NCBI RefSeq assembly: GCF_014048465.1 | Contig: NZ_PDLY01000005.1 | Span: 124,001 to 188,000, forward strand | Direction: 5' to 3' | From: Bombella mellum | GTDB taxonomy: Bacteria > Pseudomonadota > Alphaproteobacteria > Acetobacterales > Acetobacteraceae | DNA length: 64,000 nucleotides | In this document: positions 39,464 to 49,454 of the stretch, one piece after another | Layout of the letters: every line of letters begins with the position of its first letter | Numbering within the stretch: the first letter of the stretch is position 1 | The notes under the pieces: model-generated | Told to the model about the DNA's origin: nothing | The model's input: only the letters and a program-made list of their open reading frames with translations | Database searches by the model: none | Position numbers and translations under genes: made by a program

Positions 39464-40656
39464 GGTGTCTCTCCCCGTGAGGATGAACCGGCTTTCTTTC
39501 GCTCCCTGTAGGCACTGAGGGGCAGGACGACCAGAAAGACAAGGAACCAGACCAGCATGGCCAGCCTGCTGAGCCAGACCCAGAGAGGGGTGGCCCCATG
39601 CAGACCGGCCAGGATGAGGGTGAAGAAGGCGACGAAGAACAGCCCCATGCCGACCCGGACCAGCGGGCGGAAGGTGGCGTTGTGGCAGGGAGAACGGTCC
39701 AGCCACGGCAGGATGAACAGGACGAGCAAGCTGGCTGCGGCGGCGGCCAGTCCCCCCAGACGGGACGGGATGGCCCGCAGCATGGCAAACCACGGGGCCA
39801 GATACCATTCCGGCGTGATGTCCGCCGGTGTCTTGAGCGGATTGGCCGGAATGACGTTGTCCAGCTCGCCCAGAAGCTCCGGCAGGAAAAAGACCAGCAC
39901 GGCAAAGAGGGCCAGAAACACGCAGACGGCCAGACAGTCCTTCACCATATGGAACGGGGCGAAAGGCCGGGTCGTGCGGTCCGGGCGGGGGCCGTCCAGC
40001 GTGGGATTGCTGGAGCCGGTACCGTGCAGGCAGAGCACGTGCAGCCCGATCACCGCAGCGATGATGAAACCGAGCGTGAAATGGAGGATGAAGAAACGGT
40101 GCAGGGCAATGCCGCCCAGCGTATCTTCTCCGAGCAGATAGACGAGCAGCCCGTGACCGATGCCGGGTATGGCCTCCACGGCATGGGTGATGACGGTGGC
40201 CCCCCAGTAGGACATCTGCCCCCATGGCAGGACGTACCCTGCAAAGGCGGTCGTCATGAACAGCAGCATCATGAACAGGCCGGAGAGCCAGACAAGTTCC
40301 CGTGGGGCCTTGTAGGACCCGTACCAGAGGCCACGCCCGACATGCAGGTACAGGGCGGCGAACAGCATGCTGACCCCGCCCGTGTGGAGGCTGCGGATGA
40401 GCCAGCCGGAGGGAACACGCCGTTCTATCGCCTCCACGCTGTCGAAGGCCCGGGCAAGGTCAGGCTGATAATGCAGGGAGAGGAACAGCCCGCTGACGAA
40501 CATCAGCCCGAAGGCGACCAGCAGGCAGGCTCCCAGCGTCCAGAACAGATTGACGGGCGGCATGGGGAAGCGGGCCATGTGCCGACAGAAGGGACGCAGG
40601 AAAGGCAGGCGGGTGTCGAGCCAGCCCGTGGCGGGGGTGGAGGTGTCGTCTGTCAT
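39460..40656 (-). CDS. petB: Cytochrome b of the bc1 complex
   Basis: This is the integral membrane subunit with two b haems and the Qo/Qi quinone sites. The 398-residue product has about eight helices. Haem-ligand histidines lie in SLHTGGVSMLFAALYLHVGRG and HRFFILHFTLGFIIAAVIGLHVLCLH. Qo-site markers are GYVLPWGQMSYWGATVITH and the PEWY motif. It lies in a petABC operon: 11 nt after petA and coupled to petC. The N-terminus before the first helix is short. Confidence 0.96.
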   Translation of the reverse strand: MTDDTSTPATGWLDTRLPFLRPFCRHMARFPMPPVNLFWTLGACLLVAFGLMFVSGLFLSLHYQPDLARAFDSVEAIERRVPSGWLIRSLHTGGVSMLFAALYLHVGRGLWYGSYKAPRELVWLSGLFMMLLFMTTAFAGYVLPWGQMSYWGATVITHAVEAIPGIGHGLLVYLLGEDTLGGIALHRFFILHFTLGFIIAAVIGLHVLCLHGTGSSNPTLDGPRPDRTTRPFAPFHMVKDCLAVCVFLALFAVLVFFLPELLGELDNVIPANPLKTPADITPEWYLAPWFAMLRAIPSRLGGLAAAAASLLVLFILPWLDRSPCHNATFRPLVRVGMGLFFVAFFTLILAGLHGATPLWVWLSRLAMLVWFLVFLVVLPLSAYRERKKAGSSSRGETP

Positions 40657-40667
40657 GCGGTCGTCCC

Positions 40668-41342
40668 TCAGAGCTGCTGGATGCTGTTCATGCTGTAGTG
40701 GGGCGAGATCGTGCTTTCTCCCAGCCGGATCGTATGGTCATCCACGAAATGGAGCGGGGGAACGGGAAGATTGTAAGGGGCGGGCATGTTGCGGAGGACC
40801 CTTCCGGCCCCGTCGAACTGTGAACCATGACAGGGGCAGAAGAAGCCGCCAGAGGCAGGCAGGCTCTGGATGTTCCTGTAGTTCGGCACGCAGCCCAGAT
40901 GGGTGCAGATGGTGACATACACGCCGTACTCTGCCCGGAGGGACCGGTGGGGGTTTTCGGCCTCACGGGGCTGCTGGGTCGTGTGGGACTGCGGGTCGGC
41001 CAGCTGGGCGAGCAGGGCCGGGTCCTCCAGGGCACGGATCATCTCTGGCGTGCGGTGCTGGATGGCCACAGGCAGCCCCTGCCAGACGACGATCTTGTGG
41101 GCACCGGGGTCGAGGTCCTGCACGGAAACGTCCATGACCGCCTCTTCCTGCGTGCTGGCGGCCGAGCTGGCCTGCGTGCGGCGGAGACTGTCGAGGAACG
41201 GTACGGCCAGCGTGCAGGCTCCGGCTCCCCCCAGAACGGCCGAGCCTGCCGTCAGGACCGTGCGGCGTGTGGGGCGGGGCAGAAGGGACCCTTCCTCACC
41301 GAGGGAAGGATGGGGGACGCTGGCATCGTGTTTCTGGGTCAT
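40668..41342 (-). CDS. petA: Rieske iron-sulfur protein of the bc1 complex
   Basis: This 2Fe-2S subunit moves electrons from quinol at Qo to cytochrome c1. The 224-residue product has a twin-arginine-like N-terminus ([11 protein letters not shown]) and one anchoring helix. The cluster motifs are CTHLGC and CPCHGS. ATG 41342 is used. It is first in petABC. In acetic acid bacteria the terminal oxidases are often quinol oxidases, so the physiological acceptor of this complex is not obvious from the window. Confidence 0.96.
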   Translation of the reverse strand: MTQKHDASVPHPSLGEEGSLLPRPTRRTVLTAGSAVLGGAGACTLAVPFLDSLRRTQASSAASTQEEAVMDVSVQDLDPGAHKIVVWQGLPVAIQHRTPEMIRALEDPALLAQLADPQSHTTQQPREAENPHRSLRAEYGVYVTICTHLGCVPNYRNIQSLPASGGFFCPCHGSQFDGAGRVLRNMPAPYNLPVPPLHFVDDHTIRLGESTISPHYSMNSIQQL

Positions 41343-41439
41343 GGGCGGGTTTCCTCGTCAGGGGCCCATTTATAGGAACAGCGGCAGGGTGGTGCAATCG
41401 GGGCGGACGGAAGAGGATGACCGTTTTTTCCTGTCGGGC

Positions 41440-44400
41440 TTACAGGGCTGCCCGTATCCGCCCACCAAGGTTCAAGCAGCGGCGTTTCAGTCCTTCCATC
41501 AGCAGATAGACGGCCGGGGTGGTGTAGAAGGTCAGCAGCTGACTGACGGCCATGCCGCCCAGTATGGCGATGCCGAGCGGATGGCGCAGCTCGCAGCCAT
41601 AGCCCCGGCTCATGAGCAGGGGGATGCCTCCCAGGGCGGCCGCCAGCGTCGTCATGAGGATGGGACGGAAACGTGTGACCGAGGCATGGCGGATGGCCTC
41701 TTCCGCTGTCATGTCCGGGTGGTGGTGGTGAATGTGCAGGGCGAAGTCGATCACCAGAATGGCGTTCTTCTTCACGAGGCCGGTCAGCAGGATGACGCCG
41801 ATGATGGCGATGAGGCTGAATTTCTCGCCGGTGAGCCAGAGGCCCAGAATGCCACCGATGCCTGCCGATGGCAGGGTGGACAGGATGGTGACCGGATGGA
41901 TGAGGCTTTCGTACAGGATGCCGAGGGTGATGTACATGACGGCGATGGCGGCCAGGAAGGCCAGCAGCGCATTGACCATGAGTGCGCTCGTCTCCCCGGT
42001 CGTCCCCGTGAATTCCCCGTGAATGCTGTCCGAGGCATGGAGGCTGGCCAGCGCATTGTTGATCAGGGCGATGGCGTCGTCATAGCTGGCCCCTTCCGTC
42101 AGGTCGAAGGAAAGGGTCGTGGCATAATAGCCGTTATGGTGGGAGATGCGCAGCGGCATGGGGGTGTTGACGATGTCGGCCACGTTGTCCAGCGGGATCA
42201 TGGTCTCCTGCGAGGAGGACACGGCCGCCCCGTTGGAGTTGTTGCCGGACAGCTTGTTGGCCAGCGAGTTCGTGACGGAATCCCGGGAGATGGACGCCTG
42301 TGAGCTGAGCGTCGCATTGGTGCGGACACGGATGAGGTTGGAGGCGATGCCCCCGGCGGCCGTCCCGGCCGAGGTGGAAAGCCACAGATGGTGCAGCATG
42401 TTGGGATATTCACGGAACGGTTCCGCCACCACCATGACGACCCTGTGTTCCGTCAGGGGGAGATGGATGGTGGACACGATGCTCTGGCCGTAGGCGTCGA
42501 ACAGGGCGTTCTGCACCAGCTGGGGGGTGATGTTGTAGCGGGCTTCAAGGTCACGGTTGATGACGACATTGGCGGCAAAGCTCAGCTCCTCCGCATCGGT
42601 GGTGAGGTTGCGGAACTTCCCGCTGCTTCGCAGTTTCGCCAGCAGCTGCGGCATGGTGGCATAGAGGGGGCCGCTGTTGTCGCTCTGGAGGACATAGCGG
42701 TAATTGCCGGTCGTGTTGCTGTCGCCGCCGCCCTTGCGGTTGTTGTCCAGTGCCCAGAAGAAGGCCTCCGCCCCGGCCTGCTGGGGGATGGCCTTGCGCA
42801 GCCGGGCCAGGATGGCAGGAATGGCGTCCCTCACGCTCTTGTCCTTCAGCGTGACGAAGAAACGCCCCGTATGGCTGTTGCGGTTGAAGGTGACGACCGT
42901 CTGCACGGCGGGGTCATTCTTGACGATGTTTTCCACCTGATGGAGCCTGCGGGTCAGGGCCTTGAAGGAGAGGCTCGGTTCCCCGTTGATGCTGCCCTGA
43001 AGGATGGCGAGGTCCATGTCCGGTATGGCGGTCTTGGGCATGAGGGCGATGCCGCCGAGCATGAGGATGAAGCTGCCCGGCAGGGTCAGCCCGATGAGGA
43101 GCGGGTGGCGCAGGCTCCAGTGTATCGACCGTTCATAGATGGAGGTGAGCCGGTACAGGCCGCTCTCCAGACTCCTGACGGTTTTCAGCAGCCCGTATGA
43201 GAGCCAGGGCAGGGGCTTCCTGATGAAGGACTGCCGGGGATGAGCCGGCTGTTCTGGCGCATGGCTGGGTGGCTCGATCGTCAGGAAATGGGCGCAGAGC
43301 ATGGGGGTCAGGGTCAGCGACAGGATCATCGAAATGATGATCGTGGCGGCCATCGTCAGTGCGAATTCCTGGAGGGCGGAGCCGAGCGTGCCGGGAATGT
43401 AGAGAAGCGGGATGAAAACGGCGATGAGCGACAGGCTGATGGAGACGATGGTGAAGGCGATCTCCGAGGTGCCGATGATGCTGGCCTGATGGCGGTCCAT
43501 CCCGTCTTCCATGTGGCGGGCGATGTTCTCCAGCACCACGATGGCGTCGTCGATGACGAACCCGACCGCAATCGTCAGGGCCATGAGGGAGAGGATGTCC
43601 AGCGAGAAATTGAACCACGCCATGGCCGTCAGCGTGCCGGAGAGGGCGACGGGGATGGTGATGGTCGGGATGAGCGTACTGGTGAAATGGCGGAAGAAAA
43701 GGGCGACGACCAGCACGACCAGGGCGATGGAGATGACGAGCGTCTCCTTTGCATCGACCAGGGAGGCCCGGATGGTCATGGAGAGGTCCAGCCCGGTGCG
43801 GAGCTGGGTGCTGGCGGGCAGGGCCTGCCGGAGCCGGGGGAGGCGTTTCAGGATGTCATCGACGATTTCCACCGCATTGGCATGAGGCTGCGGAATGACG
43901 GCGATCGTGACGGCCGTCTGCCCGTTCAGCGTGCTGCCCTGATAGACGTCCTGCACGTCGTCCCGAACGGTGGCGATGTCCCGCAGGTAGATGGGGTTCT
44001 TCCCGTTACGGTAGGCCACGATGAGGTCCCTGTAATGGGCGGCATCAATGGCCTGGTCGTTCGTCTGGAGCTGGATGCGCTGGTCACCCGTGCTGATGAA
44101 GCCCTTCGGGGTGAAGGCATTGGCCGAGGCCAGGGCCGAGCGTATGTCCTCGGGGTTGAGGCCCCAGCGGTACAGGGGATAGGGGTTCAGCTCCACCCGG
44201 ACGGCGGGATTCGAGGCCCCGAATATCTCGATGCGGCCCACGCCGGGCACCTGGGCCAGCACGGGGCGCACCCGGATGGTGGCGAGGTCATACAGCTTGG
44301 GCCGGGGCAGCTGGTCCGATGTCAGATGGAGGAGATAGATCGGCCTGTCCCCGTCCAGCTTGAAGGCCTGCGGGTCGGAATCCAGCGTGCCGGTCGGCAG

Positions 44401-44754
44401 GTCGCTCCGGGCCGCACGCAGGGCCGCCTGCACGTCCCGCAGGGCACCGTCAATGTTGCGGGAGGAGGAGAAGTCCAGAAAGATGGAGGTCTTTCCGCTG
44501 GTGGTGACGGATTCCAGCGTCTGTATGTCAGCGATGGAGGCGAGACGCCGCTCCAGCGGTGTGGAGACGGAGGTGGCCATCTGCTGGGGGTCCGCCCCGG
44601 GCTGGTTGGCGACCACCATGATGGAGGTCGCCGTCATGTCCGGCATGGTGGCGATGGGCAGGAAGGGCAGGGCGATCAGCCCGGACAGGAAAATGGCGAG
44701 AGCCAGCAGCGTCGTTGCTACGGGGCGGTCGATGAAAAGACGACAGAAGACCAT
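41440..44754 (-). CDS. RND-family efflux permease (HAE1-type)
   Basis: This is a predicted inner-membrane proton-driven export pump of the AcrB/MdtBC superfamily. The 1104-residue product shows the N-terminal helix FIDRPVATTLLALAIFLSG. The TM4 proton-relay motif VIDDAIVVLENIARH and the C-terminal GLVKKNAILVIDFAL segment are also present. It is longer than typical MdtC (about 1025), with extra loop sequence in the second half. No membrane-fusion protein or TolC gene adjoins it, so it either uses partners encoded elsewhere or has lost them. The substrate is unknown. Confidence 0.93.
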   Translation of the reverse strand: MVFCRLFIDRPVATTLLALAIFLSGLIALPFLPIATMPDMTATSIMVVANQPGADPQQMATSVSTPLERRLASIADIQTLESVTTSGKTSIFLDFSSSRNIDGALRDVQAALRAARSDLPTGTLDSDPQAFKLDGDRPIYLLHLTSDQLPRPKLYDLATIRVRPVLAQVPGVGRIEIFGASNPAVRVELNPYPLYRWGLNPEDIRSALASANAFTPKGFISTGDQRIQLQTNDQAIDAAHYRDLIVAYRNGKNPIYLRDIATVRDDVQDVYQGSTLNGQTAVTIAVIPQPHANAVEIVDDILKRLPRLRQALPASTQLRTGLDLSMTIRASLVDAKETLVISIALVVLVVALFFRHFTSTLIPTITIPVALSGTLTAMAWFNFSLDILSLMALTIAVGFVIDDAIVVLENIARHMEDGMDRHQASIIGTSEIAFTIVSISLSLIAVFIPLLYIPGTLGSALQEFALTMAATIIISMILSLTLTPMLCAHFLTIEPPSHAPEQPAHPRQSFIRKPLPWLSYGLLKTVRSLESGLYRLTSIYERSIHWSLRHPLLIGLTLPGSFILMLGGIALMPKTAIPDMDLAILQGSINGEPSLSFKALTRRLHQVENIVKNDPAVQTVVTFNRNSHTGRFFVTLKDKSVRDAIPAILARLRKAIPQQAGAEAFFWALDNNRKGGGDSNTTGNYRYVLQSDNSGPLYATMPQLLAKLRSSGKFRNLTTDAEELSFAANVVINRDLEARYNITPQLVQNALFDAYGQSIVSTIHLPLTEHRVVMVVAEPFREYPNMLHHLWLSTSAGTAAGGIASNLIRVRTNATLSSQASISRDSVTNSLANKLSGNNSNGAAVSSSQETMIPLDNVADIVNTPMPLRISHHNGYYATTLSFDLTEGASYDDAIALINNALASLHASDSIHGEFTGTTGETSALMVNALLAFLAAIAVMYITLGILYESLIHPVTILSTLPSAGIGGILGLWLTGEKFSLIAIIGVILLTGLVKKNAILVIDFALHIHHHHPDMTAEEAIRHASVTRFRPILMTTLAAALGGIPLLMSRGYGCELRHPLGIAILGGMAVSQLLTFYTTPAVYLLMEGLKRRCLNLGGRIRAAL

Positions 44755-44912
44755 CCCTGACTATCAACTCTTTCTTGTCGTGTTATTAAAAAACCTGTGC
44801 CTCCATAAAGATATTTCCCGCCCTGAATCAACCTGTTTTTACTGGCTGTTCAGTTTGGCCGGCCTCTGGAGGGGAGGGGGCCGCAGGGGGAACAGCCCCG
44901 GCATCACGCCGG

Positions 44913-45362
44913 TCAGGGCACGATGGACTGGGGCTGTGCGGGCACGTAACCATACCCCTGGACGTAGGTGGTCGTCTGGGCCACGTAGCCCTGTCCGGGT
45001 TGGTAATGGGTGTAGCCGGGGATGGGATAGGGATAACCCGGAACAGGCGGAGGAGCCGCAGGCTGCTGGATGACGACGACGTTCGTGCTTGGAGGGGGCG
45101 GCGGCGGCGCATAGCTCTGGACCACATACGGCGTCGCATAGCCGCCACGGTAGCCGCCGTCACCGAATGCGCCATTGAACACACGGTCGACCACGTTGTA
45201 ACCGACACCGGTCCCGACGCCATAACCCAGCCCCCGGGCGAAGCTGTGGCCAAAACTGTGATGGTGATGCGCTTCCGCCGGAGCTGCGGCTAGCCCGCAG
45301 GCCAGAACGGCTAGGCTCGCACCGAAGGTCATCCGTTTCAGCATCGTGGGGACATGGATCAT
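44913..45362 (-). CDS. Small exported Gly/Tyr/Pro-rich protein
   Basis: The 149-residue product has a signal peptide (MTFGASLAVLACGLA, cleavage near AEAHHHH). A short His run at the mature N-terminus and a glycine-rich region (FARGLGYGVGTGVGYNV) follow. A proline-rich stretch precedes a Tyr/Gln/Gly-rich C-terminus. It looks like a low-complexity surface or envelope protein; no domain is recognised. ATG 45362 has a good AAGGGAGAA site. It lies about 160 nt upstream of the RND gene start, on the same strand. Confidence 0.65.
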   Translation of the reverse strand: MIHVPTMLKRMTFGASLAVLACGLAAAPAEAHHHHSFGHSFARGLGYGVGTGVGYNVVDRVFNGAFGDGGYRGGYATPYVVQSYAPPPPPPSTNVVVIQQPAAPPPVPGYPYPIPGYTHYQPGQGYVAQTTTYVQGYGYVPAQPQSIVP

Positions 45363-45508
45363 CTTGTTCTCCCTTGTTCCTGCATCATCAGGCACGGTCC
45401 GTTTCCCCAATGTGGTGGTACCGTGGCGACAGGATATAGGGGGCGGGAAGGTAAAATGTTAGTGAAATTAACGTCACGAAACGGCCATGTTCCGGTATGG
45501 CGGCACCG

Positions 45509-45991
45509 TCATTCGGCAATGCTGGCAAAGATGCCCCCTGTCACGTCCCGCACGTCCTGCGGGGTGAGGCGGGCCAGCAGCCCCCGCTCTCCGGCGTTGA
45601 TCCACATGGCGTCGTGGTCCTGCGCACTGAGGTCGATCACGGTCGGCAGCACCTCGCGGGAGCCGAAGGGCGTCGTCCCACCGGAGACGAAACCGGTGCG
45701 TTCGTGGGCTTCGTCCGGCTGCATCATCTTGGCGTTTCTGCCGCCGAGGGCGACGGCCAGTGCCCTGAAGTTGACACGCCTGTCCACCGGAATGACGGCA
45801 AAGGCGGCCCGTTTCCGGTCGATCTTGACGGCCAGCGTCTTGAAGACGGCGGAAGGTGCCGCACCGATGGCACTGGCGGCCTGCTCACCGATATGACCCT
45901 TCCGGGGGGCATAGTCATACCGGCGTGTCTCGTAGGGGACGCCGGTTCCGTCCAGAAAGATGGTGGCGGCGGTTTCGGGCTGGTGGGTCAT
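45509..45991 (-). CDS. ybaK: YbaK/EbsC-type aminoacyl-tRNA deacylase
   Basis: This small trans-editing factor probably removes cysteine mischarged onto tRNA-Pro. The 160-residue product shows the YbaK/ProRS-editing fold with ETRRYDYAPRKGHIGEQAA. The AVFKTLAVKIDRKRAAFAVIP segment follows, with the conserved lysine. ALGGRNAKMMQPDEAHERTGFVSGGTTPFG is the family core. ATG 45991 is used; the long open frame upstream lies over other genes. It is divergent from the ABM/AlkB pair. Confidence 0.9.
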   Translation of the reverse strand: MTHQPETAATIFLDGTGVPYETRRYDYAPRKGHIGEQAASAIGAAPSAVFKTLAVKIDRKRAAFAVIPVDRRVNFRALAVALGGRNAKMMQPDEAHERTGFVSGGTTPFGSREVLPTVIDLSAQDHDAMWINAGERGLLARLTPQDVRDVTGGIFASIAE

Positions 45992-46198
45992 CGGGCGGGG
46001 GTCCTCTCTTCGTGAAGGGGGGAGACAGGCTCCATGAAACCGTGGCCGCCGGAGTCTGGCAAGTGCGGCAGGCACAGCCCTCTCCCGACAGGGAGGCATT
46101 GCGGCCCGGTTGCATCCACCTTCCCCAGAGGCCATCCTCCCAGGACGGGGAGCGGCGGCATGTTGCCGCCGGAGTCCGTCATGGAAGGAGACCGTCCC

Positions 46199-46507
46199 AT
46201 GTCTGGTCCACTTGTCGTGCTGGCGGAGTTTGAAGCCAGAGAAGAAACGGTGGAGGCTTTTCTCGAGGCCTGCCATCAGGATGCCCTCCGCTCGAAAGCG
46301 GATGAGCCGGGCTGTCTGGAATTCACCATCCAGTGTGGTGAGGAGACTCCCACCCTCGTGGTGCTGCATGAGGTCTACAGGGACCGGGCCGCCTTCCAGG
46401 CCCATGAGGCGGCTCCACATTTTGCCGAGTTCTCCCGGGCACTGGAGGAGCTGGGCATCGTCACGAGACAGATACGTTTTTTCCATCGGCAGCAGGTGGA
46501 TGGCTGA
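46199..46507 (+). CDS. Antibiotic biosynthesis monooxygenase (ABM) domain protein
   Basis: The 102-residue product is a compact ABM-fold protein (VVLAEFEAREETVEAFLEAC, EPGCLEFTIQCGEETPTLVV, HEVYRDRAAFQAHEAAPHF). Such small heme- or cofactor-free enzymes act on quinones or aromatics, or detoxify reactive species; the substrate here is unknown. I chose ATG 46199 with a strong GGAAGGAG ribosome site; the open frame upstream to 46034 is not part of it. It is followed 6 nt later by alkB, suggesting co-transcription. Confidence 0.85.
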   Translation: MSGPLVVLAEFEAREETVEAFLEACHQDALRSKADEPGCLEFTIQCGEETPTLVVLHEVYRDRAAFQAHEAAPHFAEFSRALEELGIVTRQIRFFHRQQVDG

Positions 46508-46513
46508 CATCTG

Positions 46514-47152
46514 ATGGATGATCTCTTCCCGGAGACCCGGGAACGGCTGGTGCTGGCGTCCGGTGCCGTCCTTCTGGGCGGCTTTGCCAAGGCCGAGGCC
46601 CAGACGCTTCTGCGTGCCGTGGAGGACGTGGTGCGGCAGGCTCCGTTCCGTCAGTATGGAACGGCGGGCGGCGGCGTGATGGCTGCTGGCATGACGGCCT
46701 GCGGCCCCTATGGCTGGGTAAGCGACAGGCACGGTTACCGTTACGTGCGGATCGACCCGCTGACGGGCCGTCCCTGGCCTGAACTGCCTGACGCCTTCGT
46801 CGCACTGGCGGGGCGGGCGGCGCAGGCCGCCGGGCATGGAAGGTTCGTGCCCCAGTGCGGGCTGATCAATCGTTACATGCCGGGGGCTGGCATGGGGCTT
46901 CATCAGGATCGTGACGAGCGCAACATGGAGGCACCGGTCGTTTCGGTGTCGCTGGGCCTGTCAGCCCTGTTCCTGTGGGGCGGGATGGACCGGCGTGACA
47001 GCTGTCTCAGGGTGCCGCTGCATCATGGGGATGTGGTGGTATGGGGTGGGTCCAGCCGGTGCCGCTTTCATGGAGTCCTGCCCGTCAGGCCGGCTCCGCC
47101 GGTGGAAGGGCTGGACTGCCGTTATAACCTGACCTTCCGGGCCGTGGACTGA
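46514..47152 (+). CDS. alkB: DNA oxidative demethylase AlkB
   Basis: AlkB repairs N1-methyladenine and N3-methylcytosine using Fe(II) and 2-oxoglutarate. The 212-residue product has the iron triad HQD (H130, D132) and the distal histidine in CRFHGV (H186). The 2OG-binding C-terminal RYNLTFR and the substrate loop CGLINRYMPGAGMGLH are also present. ATG 46514 lies 6 nt after the ABM gene. Confidence 0.93.
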   Translation: MDDLFPETRERLVLASGAVLLGGFAKAEAQTLLRAVEDVVRQAPFRQYGTAGGGVMAAGMTACGPYGWVSDRHGYRYVRIDPLTGRPWPELPDAFVALAGRAAQAAGHGRFVPQCGLINRYMPGAGMGLHQDRDERNMEAPVVSVSLGLSALFLWGGMDRRDSCLRVPLHHGDVVVWGGSSRCRFHGVLPVRPAPPVEGLDCRYNLTFRAVD

Positions 47153-47158
47153 CCCGCC

Positions 47159-47842
47159 TCAGGGGGCGGAGACGGCATCCAGATTGATGAGGCTGGGTGC
47201 GGGCTGGAAGCGGCGGCTGGAGTGGGCGGCCCTGTCCAGATCAGTCTCTTCCGCCGTGACGGGAGGCTGGTGGGTGAAGCTGAGCGTCACATGGGCGGTC
47301 CGGTTGTGCAGGAAGACGTTGCCGACCGTTCCATCCTGCGCCGGGCTGATGCCGTGGGCCAGCTGGGTCTCCCGCCACGGTGTGATGAGCCGGGCCGACC
47401 AGGCATCCTCACGGGAGACGGCATCCGGCTGGTCCGTCTGCTCATCGGAGAAATAGGGCGTGAGCTGCCCGTCCGTGAAGCAGGCATGGGTCATGTACTG
47501 TTCCACGGCTTCCCTGTAGGGGCGGGCCCTGTGAGGGCGTGGCATGTAGAGGCCATTCCATCTGGAATCATATGTGCAGGACTGTGCCCGCCACAGCCCG
47601 TCCTGCCCCTTTTCCATCGAACATTTCACCCGGACATGCAGCGAGTCGTCACTGCCTGTCGAGGCGTAGGTGAGGGGTGCTCCGGCCAGTTTCTGGCAGG
47701 GCAGGGTGGGGACGAGCAGCTCCGGTGCAGGGGGACGCTCCGAGGTTGGCAGGGGGTCTCCCGGCTCCGCCCGGGCGGAGCCGGGCATCATGGCCAGCAT
47801 GGGCAGGGCAAGCAGCAGGGCGGGCAGATGAGGAAAGGTCAT
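47159..47842 (-). CDS. Exported protein of unknown function
   Basis: The 227-residue product has a signal peptide (LPALLLALPMLAMM, cleavage near ARAEPGD). A conserved-looking mature part carries four cysteines and aromatic residues (SCTYDSRWNGLYMPRPHRARPY, ACFTDGQLTPYFSDEQTD). No named domain is recognised. It starts at ATG 47842 (MTFPHLPALL). It is convergent with alkB and lies just upstream of a 49-nt window before sdaA. Confidence 0.6.
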   Translation of the reverse strand: MTFPHLPALLLALPMLAMMPGSARAEPGDPLPTSERPPAPELLVPTLPCQKLAGAPLTYASTGSDDSLHVRVKCSMEKGQDGLWRAQSCTYDSRWNGLYMPRPHRARPYREAVEQYMTHACFTDGQLTPYFSDEQTDQPDAVSREDAWSARLITPWRETQLAHGISPAQDGTVGNVFLHNRTAHVTLSFTHQPPVTAEETDLDRAAHSSRRFQPAPSLINLDAVSAP

Positions 47843-47927
47843 GGAGCGAGACTATCGCAGCGTGATGTGGAAACGGACTCACAATGTCGTATGGACCGTC
47901 ACGTGATGGCAGGCAAGCCTGTCCCCA

Positions 47928-49304
47928 TCAGCAGGCGGGGACGTTGACGGCGAGTCCGCCCAGGGCGGTTTCCTTGTAACGGTGGTTCATGTCCCGTCCG
48001 GTTTCGGCCATCGTCTTGATGACATGGTCCAGCGAGACGTAATGCGCCCCGCTGTCATCGCTCATCGCCAGGGATGAGGCGTTGATGGCCTTGACCGCCC
48101 CGAAGGCGTTCCGTTCGATGCAGGGAATCTGCACGAGACCGGCGACGGGGTCGCAGGTCATGCCAAGATGGTGCTCCATGGCGATTTCTGCGGCATGTTC
48201 GCACTGTTCCGGCGTGCCGCCCAGTGCGGCGGTCAGCCCGGCAGCGGCCATGGAGGACGCCACGCCCACCTCTCCCTGGCATCCCACCTCGGCCCCGGAA
48301 ATGGACGCATTGAGCTTGAACAGCCCGCCAATGGCGGCAGCCGTCAGCAGAAAGGTGCGCAGGCCGTCCTTCGTGTATTCGGGGCAGAAATCCCGGTAAT
48401 AGCGCATGACGGCAGGAATGACGCCTGCGGCTCCGTTCGTCGGGGCGGTCACGACCCGCCCGCCTGCGGCATTTTCTTCATTCACGGCGATGGCGAAGAG
48501 GCTGATCCAGTTCATCACCCCGTGAGGGGACGGGGCGGCATTGGTCTTGGCCTGAAGGCGGGCATGGAGCTTGGCGGCCCGTCTCTGCACCTTCAGAGGG
48601 CCGGGGAGGGTGTCCGTATTGCGCAGTCCGGCCTCGATGCAGGCCAGCATCGTGTCGGCAATGCGGTCCATGCCCCGCTCCACGTCCCAGAGGGGGCGTG
48701 TAGCCGTCTCGTTGGCCATCATGATGGAGGCGATGTCCGTGTTCTGCCGTTTCGTATGGGCCAGAAGTTCTTCTCCGCTGCGGAAGGGGAAAGGAACATC
48801 GGGCAGGGAATAGGACATCGTCCGGGCCTGTTCCTCCGGCGTGATGAAGCCGCCGCCCACGGAGCAGAAACGCTGGCGTGTGATGAGGGTTCCATCCCGC
48901 CCGAAGGCCTCGAACTGCATGGTGTTGGGGTGGATGGGGGGGATCGTGGCCGTGTCCAGGCAGATGTCGTTCTGATGGTCGAAGGAGAAGCTCGTCCCGT
49001 TGAGGTTCAGCAGGTGGGTGCTTTCAATATGCTGGACCAGTTTTCTGGCGGTCTCGGGATCGACATGTTCCGGTGTCTCTCCGGCAAGCCCGAGGAGGAC
49101 CGCCTTGATCGTGCCGTGCCCCTCGGCCGTCAGGGCCAGTGAACCATAGAGGGTGATGACGATGCGGGACGGGTTTTTCTCAAGGGGGCCATCAGGCAGG
49201 TCCGCCAGCACGTCGGCAAAACGCTGTGCGGCCCGCATGGGGCCGACCGTGTGGGAGGATGAAGGGCCAATCCCTATCTTGAACAGGTCAAAGAGGCTGA
49301 GCAT
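47928..49304 (-). CDS. sdaA: L-serine dehydratase (iron-sulfur type)
   Basis: This [4Fe-4S]-dependent enzyme deaminates L-serine to pyruvate and ammonia. The 458-residue single-chain form has the beta-domain start [17 protein letters not shown]. The [27 protein letters not shown] and [16 protein letters not shown] segments carry the cluster-ligand cysteines, and the C-terminal tail ends in NVPAC. Typical length is about 455, so it is complete. ATG 49304 is used. It lies alone between an unknown exported protein and the TIM-barrel isomerase gene. Confidence 0.96.
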   Translation of the reverse strand: MLSLFDLFKIGIGPSSSHTVGPMRAAQRFADVLADLPDGPLEKNPSRIVITLYGSLALTAEGHGTIKAVLLGLAGETPEHVDPETARKLVQHIESTHLLNLNGTSFSFDHQNDICLDTATIPPIHPNTMQFEAFGRDGTLITRQRFCSVGGGFITPEEQARTMSYSLPDVPFPFRSGEELLAHTKRQNTDIASIMMANETATRPLWDVERGMDRIADTMLACIEAGLRNTDTLPGPLKVQRRAAKLHARLQAKTNAAPSPHGVMNWISLFAIAVNEENAAGGRVVTAPTNGAAGVIPAVMRYYRDFCPEYTKDGLRTFLLTAAAIGGLFKLNASISGAEVGCQGEVGVASSMAAAGLTAALGGTPEQCEHAAEIAMEHHLGMTCDPVAGLVQIPCIERNAFGAVKAINASSLAMSDDSGAHYVSLDHVIKTMAETGRDMNHRYKETALGGLAVNVPAC

Positions 49305-49454
49305 GGAAACAGGGCCCTTGTTGCGTGAATCTCCCTACCTTTATGGGATAAAATCTCCCCGGCCATAAGGCTTAAAAAATAAATTATTCTGATTATGAAA
49401 CAAATAAGAGACCCTGCTATGCAGGATAATGCCGGGCCTGTCCCTTTCGTGAAG

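Noticed and set aside
38744-40225. 493-codon frame as one protein
   Set aside because: Only its last 239 codons, from ATG 39463, are cytochrome c1; the rest is a frame shadow of cytochrome b.
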